Of a stretch of 64,000 bases of DNA, positions 59,524-64,000 are shown one piece after another (positions within the stretch are counted from its first letter, which is position 1; each line of letters opens with the position of its first letter). A program made the translations under genes and the position numbers. The stretch covers positions 1 through 64,000 of the forward strand of contig JAIPUZ010000126.1 in assembly GCA_022833215.1 (NCBI GenBank), written 5' to 3'. The DNA is from Mesorhizobium sp. GTDB taxonomy: Bacteria; Pseudomonadota; Alphaproteobacteria; Rhizobiales; Rhizobiaceae. Under the pieces are notes generated by a model. The model saw only the letters and a list, made by a program, of their open reading frames with translations, did no database searches and was not told the DNA's origin.

Positions 59524-62450
59524 GACTCGCAGGCGGATTGATCGACCTCGGCCGCACGCTGCGCTTCACCTTCGACGGCAAGCCGTATGAAGGCCATCCC
59601 GGCGACACGCTTGCTTCCGCGCTGCTGGCGAATGACGTGCGCCTCGTCGGACGCAGCTTCAAATATCACCGGCCGCGCGGCGTCTTCTCCGCCGGCTCGG
59701 AGGAGCCGAACGCGCTGGTCGAGCTGCGCTCCGGCGCGCGGCGTGAGCCGAACACCCGCGCCACCGTTACCGAACTGTTCGATGGGCTGGAAGCCCATAG
59801 CCAGAACCGCTGGCCCTCGCTTTCCTTCGACGCGCTGGCCGTCAACGACCTGTTCGCGGACTTCCTCACCGCCGGCTTCTACTACAAGACCTTCATGTGG
59901 CCGCGCGCCTTGTGGGAAAAGCTCTACGAGCCGGCGATCCGCCGGGCGGCGGGGCTGGGCAGCCTGTCGATGCAGCCCGACCCGGACGCCTACGACAAGG
60001 GTTTCCTGCATTGCGACCTGCTGGTGGTCGGCGCCGGTGCCGCCGGCCTTGCCGCCGCGCTGACGGCGGCGCGCGCCGGCGCGCGGGTCATCCTCGCCGA
60101 CGAGGACAGCCGCCTCGGCGGCCGGCTACTTTCCGAGAGCGACCGGCTCGACGACGCCCCGGCGGGCGAATGGATCACCAAAGCCGAGGCTGAATTCGCG
60201 AGCCTCCCCAACATCCGCGTCATGCGCCGTACGACCGTGTTCGGCGCCTTCGACCATGGCGTCTACGGCGCGGTCGAGCGGGTGAGCGACCATCTCGCCG
60301 AGCCCGGCGCACAGGTGCGCCAGACGCTGTGGCGCATCACCGCCAAGCGGACGATCCTGGCCGCCGGCGCGACCGAGCGGCACATCCCCTTCCGCAACAA
60401 CGACCGTCCCGGCATCATTCTGGCCGGTGCTTTGCGCGCCTACGCCAACCGCTGGGCCGTCAGCCCGGCCCGGCGCGTCGCCATCTTCACCAACAATGAC
60501 GACGGACACCGCACGGCGCGCGATCTTCTGGCGAAAGGCGTCGGCGTCGCCGCGGTGGTGGATTCGCGCGCCGACGCCAGGGCGACCGGCGACTATAGGC
60601 TGATCGCCGGCGCGACCGTTTCCGGTAGCAAGGGCCGGCTCGGCCTCACATCCATCGAGGTGACGCACGGCGGCGGGACAGAATGGATCGCCTGCGGCGC
60701 GCTCGGCGTTTCGGGCGGCTGGAATCCAAATGTCCACCTCGCCTCGCATCATCGCGGGCGGCCAATCTGGGACGAGGCGTTGCAAACCTTTTTGCCGGGC
60801 GACGACTTTCCTGCGGGCATGGTGGTGGCCGGGGCCGCCGCCGGCCAGGGCGGCACCGCGGCCGCGATGGCTTCCGGTGCCGAGGCGGCTGTGACGGCGC
60901 TGAGCGCGCTAGGCATCGAGGCGAAGCGGCCTACCCTTCCCCGTGCCGAGGATGCGGCGGCTGGCCTCCAGCCGCTCTGGCATGTGCCCGGCAAAGGCCG
61001 CGCCTGGGTCGATTTCCAGAACGACGTCACCGTCAAGGACGTCAAGCTGGCCTATCAGGAGAACATGCGCCCGGTCGAGCACCTGAAGCGCTGGACCACG
61101 CTCGGCATGGCGACCGACCAGGGCAAGACGGCGAACGTCACCGCGCTGGCGGTGATGGCGGAACTGACCGGCAAATCGATTCCGCAGACGGGAACGACGA
61201 TTTTCCGCCCGCCCTACACGCCGGTTTCCCTGTCGGTTCTCGGCGGCGGCGACAGCGGCGCACATTTCCGCCCGACGCGGCTCACCCCGAGCCACGAATG
61301 GGCGAAGGCGCAAGGCGCGGTCTTCGTCGAGGTCGGCCAATGGATGCGGGCGCAATATTTCCCGCAAGCCGGCGAGACGCATTGGCGCCAGACGGTCGAC
61401 CGCGAGGTGCTGGCGACGCGCAAGGGCGTCGGGATCTGCGACGTCACCACGCTCGGCAAGGTCGACGTGCAGGGCGCGGACGCCGCCGAATTTCTCGACC
61501 GGCTCTATTGCAACGCCATGAAGAGCCTCAAGGTCGGCATGGTGCGCTACGGCCTCATGCTGCGCGAGGACGGACATGCCTATGACGACGGCACCTGCGC
61601 GCGGCTTGGCGAGCAGCACTATGTCGTGACCACCACGACGGCGCAGGCCGGCCCGGTCTATCGCCACATGGAATTCGCCCGCCAGTGCCTCTGGCCGGAG
61701 CTCGACGTTCAGCTCATCTCGACCACGGACGCTTGGGCGCAGTTTTCCGTCGCCGGGCCGAGCGCCCGCCGGCTGCTGGAGCGCGTGGTGGACGGCTTCG
61801 ACCTTTCCAACGAAGCCTTCCCCTTCATGGCCTGCGCCGGCCTCACGGTCTGCGGGGGCCTGAGGGCGCGGCTCTTCCGCATCTCCTTCTCGGGGGAACT
61901 GGCCTACGAGATCGCCGTCCCCGCCCGCTACGGCAATGCGCTGATGGCGCGGCTGGTGGAGAGAGGCGCGGACCTCGGCGCGACGCCCTACGGCACCGAA
62001 GCACTCGGCGTGATGCGCATCGAGAAGGGCCACGCCGCCGGCAACGAGCTGAACGGCCAGACTACCGCGCAGATGCTCGGCATGGGCCGGATGGTTTCCG
62101 CGAAGAAGGACGCGATCGGCACCGTCATGACCCGGCGCGAGGGCCTTGTCGCTGAAACGCGCACCCTCGTCGGCCTGCAGCCGGTCGATCCGGCCGAGCC
62201 CGTCGTCGCCGGCTCGCATCTCTTCGCTGGGGATGCGGCGCAGAACACGGAGACCGATCAAGGTTGGATCACCTCGGCCTGCTACTCGCCCCATCTAGGC
62301 TCGGCCATCGGCCTCGGCTTGCTCGCCAATGGCGCCGAGCGGCTCGGCGAGGTGATCGTCGCGGCCAACCCGCTGCAAGGCCAACGCGTCGCACTGCGCG
62401 TCGTATCGCCCCATTTCATCGATCCCGAGGGAGAGCGCCTCCGTGTCTGA
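59520..62450 (+). CDS. soxA: Sarcosine oxidase alpha subunit family protein
   Basis: The 976-residue protein has a ferredoxin-like N-terminal part (LRFTFDGKPYEGHPGDTLAS and RSFKYHRPRG). An NAD-binding Rossmann segment follows (LVVGAGAAGLAAALTAARAG near 170-190). A C-terminal glycine-cleavage-T-like domain starts near 600 (VGQWMRAQYF, GICDVTTLGKVDVQGADAAE, FSVAGPSARRLLERV) and binds tetrahydrofolate. The complex moves the methyl group onto folate. Coupled by overlaps to soxD and soxG. No frame damage. Confidence 0.92.
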   Translation: MRLAGGLIDLGRTLRFTFDGKPYEGHPGDTLASALLANDVRLVGRSFKYHRPRGVFSAGSEEPNALVELRSGARREPNTRATVTELFDGLEAHSQNRWPSLSFDALAVNDLFADFLTAGFYYKTFMWPRALWEKLYEPAIRRAAGLGSLSMQPDPDAYDKGFLHCDLLVVGAGAAGLAAALTAARAGARVILADEDSRLGGRLLSESDRLDDAPAGEWITKAEAEFASLPNIRVMRRTTVFGAFDHGVYGAVERVSDHLAEPGAQVRQTLWRITAKRTILAAGATERHIPFRNNDRPGIILAGALRAYANRWAVSPARRVAIFTNNDDGHRTARDLLAKGVGVAAVVDSRADARATGDYRLIAGATVSGSKGRLGLTSIEVTHGGGTEWIACGALGVSGGWNPNVHLASHHRGRPIWDEALQTFLPGDDFPAGMVVAGAAAGQGGTAAAMASGAEAAVTALSALGIEAKRPTLPRAEDAAAGLQPLWHVPGKGRAWVDFQNDVTVKDVKLAYQENMRPVEHLKRWTTLGMATDQGKTANVTALAVMAELTGKSIPQTGTTIFRPPYTPVSLSVLGGGDSGAHFRPTRLTPSHEWAKAQGAVFVEVGQWMRAQYFPQAGETHWRQTVDREVLATRKGVGICDVTTLGKVDVQGADAAEFLDRLYCNAMKSLKVGMVRYGLMLREDGHAYDDGTCARLGEQHYVVTTTTAQAGPVYRHMEFARQCLWPELDVQLISTTDAWAQFSVAGPSARRLLERVVDGFDLSNEAFPFMACAGLTVCGGLRARLFRISFSGELAYEIAVPARYGNALMARLVERGADLGATPYGTEALGVMRIEKGHAAGNELNGQTTAQMLGMGRMVSAKKDAIGTVMTRREGLVAETRTLVGLQPVDPAEPVVAGSHLFAGDAAQNTETDQGWITSACYSPHLGSAIGLGLLANGAERLGEVIVAANPLQGQRVALRVVSPHFIDPEGERLRV

Positions 62451-63009
62451 CCTGAAGCCCCTGACCGCGCTCGGCGATGCGAGCGCCCGCACCGTCACGC
62501 ACGGCGTGCTCACACTCAAGGAAAACAACGCCTTGGCGCTCGTCTCGCTGGCGCTTCGCCGCGATAGCCCGGAGCCCACTCCCTTCGGTCTCGGCCTGCC
62601 CGGCCCCGGCCTCTGGGCGAGTAGCGGAAGCATTGCTGCGCTGTGGACCGGCCCCGGCCAATGGCTGCTCGAAGCCCCCGGCCGCGCTGAAAGCGATTTC
62701 GCCGCCGAAGCGGCCGCCGCCTGCCCCGGCTGCTCCGTAACGGAGCAGACCGACGGCTTCGCCGCCTTCGAGGTCCGCTCCGCCGCCGGCGAGGAGCCGA
62801 TTCTCGCGTTGATGGCAAAACTCGTGAACCTCGATTCTGCCCGCTTCGGCCCCGGCACCGCCACCCGCACCGGGCTCGAACATATGAGCGTCTTCGTCAT
62901 CCGCCGCGCGGCGGACCGGCTTGCCGTGATCGGCATGCGCTCGGCCGCCGGCACGCTCTGGCATGCGCTGGAAACCACCGCCGCGCGCCTCGCGGAGCCC
63001 CGCGCATGA
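62443..63009 (+). CDS. soxG: Sarcosine oxidase gamma subunit family protein
   Basis: The GTG start at 62443 overlaps the soxA stop. The 188-residue protein has the SoxG pattern [29 protein letters not shown] and [18 protein letters not shown], and a C-terminal [24 protein letters not shown] segment near 146-165. It stabilises the alpha subunit and, with it, binds folate. Its stop overlaps folD by 4 bases (ATGA). Confidence 0.85.
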   Translation: MSDLKPLTALGDASARTVTHGVLTLKENNALALVSLALRRDSPEPTPFGLGLPGPGLWASSGSIAALWTGPGQWLLEAPGRAESDFAAEAAAACPGCSVTEQTDGFAAFEVRSAAGEEPILALMAKLVNLDSARFGPGTATRTGLEHMSVFVIRRAADRLAVIGMRSAAGTLWHALETTAARLAEPRA

Positions 63010-63875
63010 GGGTGGCACTGATCGACGGCAAGGCCTTCGCCGGGATGTTGCGCGAAAAGATCGCCCGCGAGGTCGCGGACCTTAAGGAAACGCACGGCCT
63101 CGTTCCCGGCCTTGCGGTGGTGCTCGTCGGGCAGGACCCGGCAAGCGAGGTCTATGTCCGCAGCAAGGGCACGCAGACGCGGGCCGCCGGAATGGCGAGC
63201 TTCGAGCACAAGCTACCCGAGACAACGCCGCAGACCGAACTGGTCGCCCTGATCGAGCGGCTGAACGCCGACCCGGCGGTGCATGGCATCCTCGTGCAGC
63301 TTCCGCTTCCGGGCCATATGGACGCGACGGCGGTGATCGACGCCATCGCCCCGGCCAAGGATGTCGACGGCTTCCATATCTCGAATGTCGGCCTGCTCGG
63401 CACGGGGCGGACTGCGATGGTGCCCTGCACGCCGGTCGGTTGCCTGATGCTGCTGCGCGACCGCCACGGCTCGCTTTCCGGGCTGAACGCCGTCGTCGTC
63501 GGGCGCTCCAACATCGTCGGCAAGCCGATGGCGCAGCTTCTGCTGGGCGAGGATTGCACCGTCACCGTCGCCCACAGCCGGACGAAGGATCTCGCCGGCA
63601 TCTGCCGCCGCGCCGATATCCTGATCGCCGCCGTCGGCCAGCCCGGCATGGTGAAGCCCGACTGGATCAAGCCCGGTGCGACGGTCATCGATGTCGGCAT
63701 CAACCGCATCGAGCGGGACGGCAAGTCTCGGTTGGTAGGCGATGTCGATGCCGCCGCCGCCGAGGTCGCGGGTGCCCTGACGCCGGTTCCTGGCGGCGTC
63801 GGCCCGATGACCATCGCCTGCCTTCTCGCCAATACCGTGACGGCGTGCCGCCGCGCGCACGGCCTCGCCGCCTAA
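63006..63875 (+). CDS. folD: Bifunctional methylenetetrahydrofolate dehydrogenase/cyclohydrolase FolD
   Basis: The 289-residue protein has [20 protein letters not shown] with the YxxxK motif, then [34 protein letters not shown] and [18 protein letters not shown]. The [12 protein letters not shown] box closes the NADP site. It oxidises the methylene-tetrahydrofolate produced by the sox complex to formyl-tetrahydrofolate. It overlaps soxG and is followed by purU. Length is normal. Confidence 0.95.
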   Translation: MRVALIDGKAFAGMLREKIAREVADLKETHGLVPGLAVVLVGQDPASEVYVRSKGTQTRAAGMASFEHKLPETTPQTELVALIERLNADPAVHGILVQLPLPGHMDATAVIDAIAPAKDVDGFHISNVGLLGTGRTAMVPCTPVGCLMLLRDRHGSLSGLNAVVVGRSNIVGKPMAQLLLGEDCTVTVAHSRTKDLAGICRRADILIAAVGQPGMVKPDWIKPGATVIDVGINRIERDGKSRLVGDVDAAAAEVAGALTPVPGGVGPMTIACLLANTVTACRRAHGLAA

Positions 63876-63899
63876 ACGTCCTATCGACCGGAGAGCGTC

Positions 63900-64000
63900 A
63901 TGACCAAATACACCCTCACCGTGACCTGCCAGTCCAGGCGCGGCATCGTCGCGGCCATCGCGGGATTCCTTGCCGAGAACGGCTGCAACATCAGCGACAG
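63900..64000 (+). CDS. purU: Formyltetrahydrofolate deformylase PurU (5' part; runs off the window)
   Basis: The visible 33 residues read MTKYTLTVTCQSRRGIVAAI AGFLAENGCNISD, the ACT-like N-terminus of PurU. ATG 63900 has GGAG upstream and lies 24 bases after folD. PurU releases formate and regenerates free tetrahydrofolate, which completes the one-carbon handling of the sox operon. The remainder lies beyond base 64000. Confidence 0.88.
   Translation, partial: MTKYTLTVTCQSRRGIVAAIAGFLAENGCNISD

Overview
The window is high-GC alphaproteobacterial DNA. Its first ~35 kb closely resembles the conjugative backbone of Rhizobiales plasmids and integrative elements, with Ti-type traA/F/B/H, traC/D/G and traM, a DUF736 protein, a strawberry-notch methylase/helicase, a large ParB-like protein and ArdC. 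I infer a member of the Rhizobiales, but the sequence alone does not fix the genus, or whether this is a plasmid or an integrated element.

Layout. 1-4.2 kb: the end of a TraR/LuxR-type gene, a frameshifted IS630 transposase, an IS91-type transposase paired with a tyrosine recombinase, and the antiactivator traM. 4.4-10.1 kb (minus): traH (decayed), traB, traF and the relaxase traA. 10.2 kb: an oriT made of a hairpin next to an RSF1010/Ti-like nic sequence. 10.4-15 kb (plus): traC, traD, traG, an exported SNase-like nuclease, DUF1173 and a WGR protein. 15-35.1 kb (all minus): small accessory proteins, a GNAT/DUF1778 module with a broken toxin, a Phd/PemK-type module, DUF2493, a Toprim protein, the methylase/helicase, ArdB/KlcA-like antirestriction, DUF4262, DUF1419, a DUF6166-like protein, the ParB-like protein, a Mom-like/PP-loop/DUF6884-like cluster and ArdC. 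If the polarity inferred from the nic sequence is right, this block enters a recipient early, and every minus-strand gene in it has the transferred strand as its template.

35.1-48 kb: a mixed accessory and defence region. It holds a broken orphan DUF6088 antitoxin; a divergent cluster of an ArsR-rhodanese regulator and a nucleoside phosphorylase against DsrE, MFS, YbaK/ProX and a methyltransferase; a two-gene PLD nuclease plus kinase-like/SF1 helicase system resembling type I Mokosh; and a complete AbiEii/DUF6088 toxin-antitoxin pair whose promoter carries two tandem 29-bp palindromes.

48.5-64 kb: catabolic genes with intact frames. A polyamine-type ABC importer (ATPase, Tat-exported binding protein, fused double permease) is linked to an M24 hydrolase, a class C26 amidohydrolase and an MmgE/PrpD protein, opposite a divergent IclR regulator. 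Next is a GlxA-type AraC regulator divergent from a heterotetrameric sarcosine-oxidase-type operon, soxBDAG-folD-purU. That operon couples N-demethylation to one-carbon folate metabolism; purU runs off the window.

Gene-breaking single-base lesions are frequent in the first 36 kb (traH, IS630, GNAT toxin, PP-loop protein, DUF6088) and none were seen in the last 28 kb. Very long mobile-half genes (traA, the methylase/helicase) are intact. This favours real decay of individual genes over uniform sequencing error.
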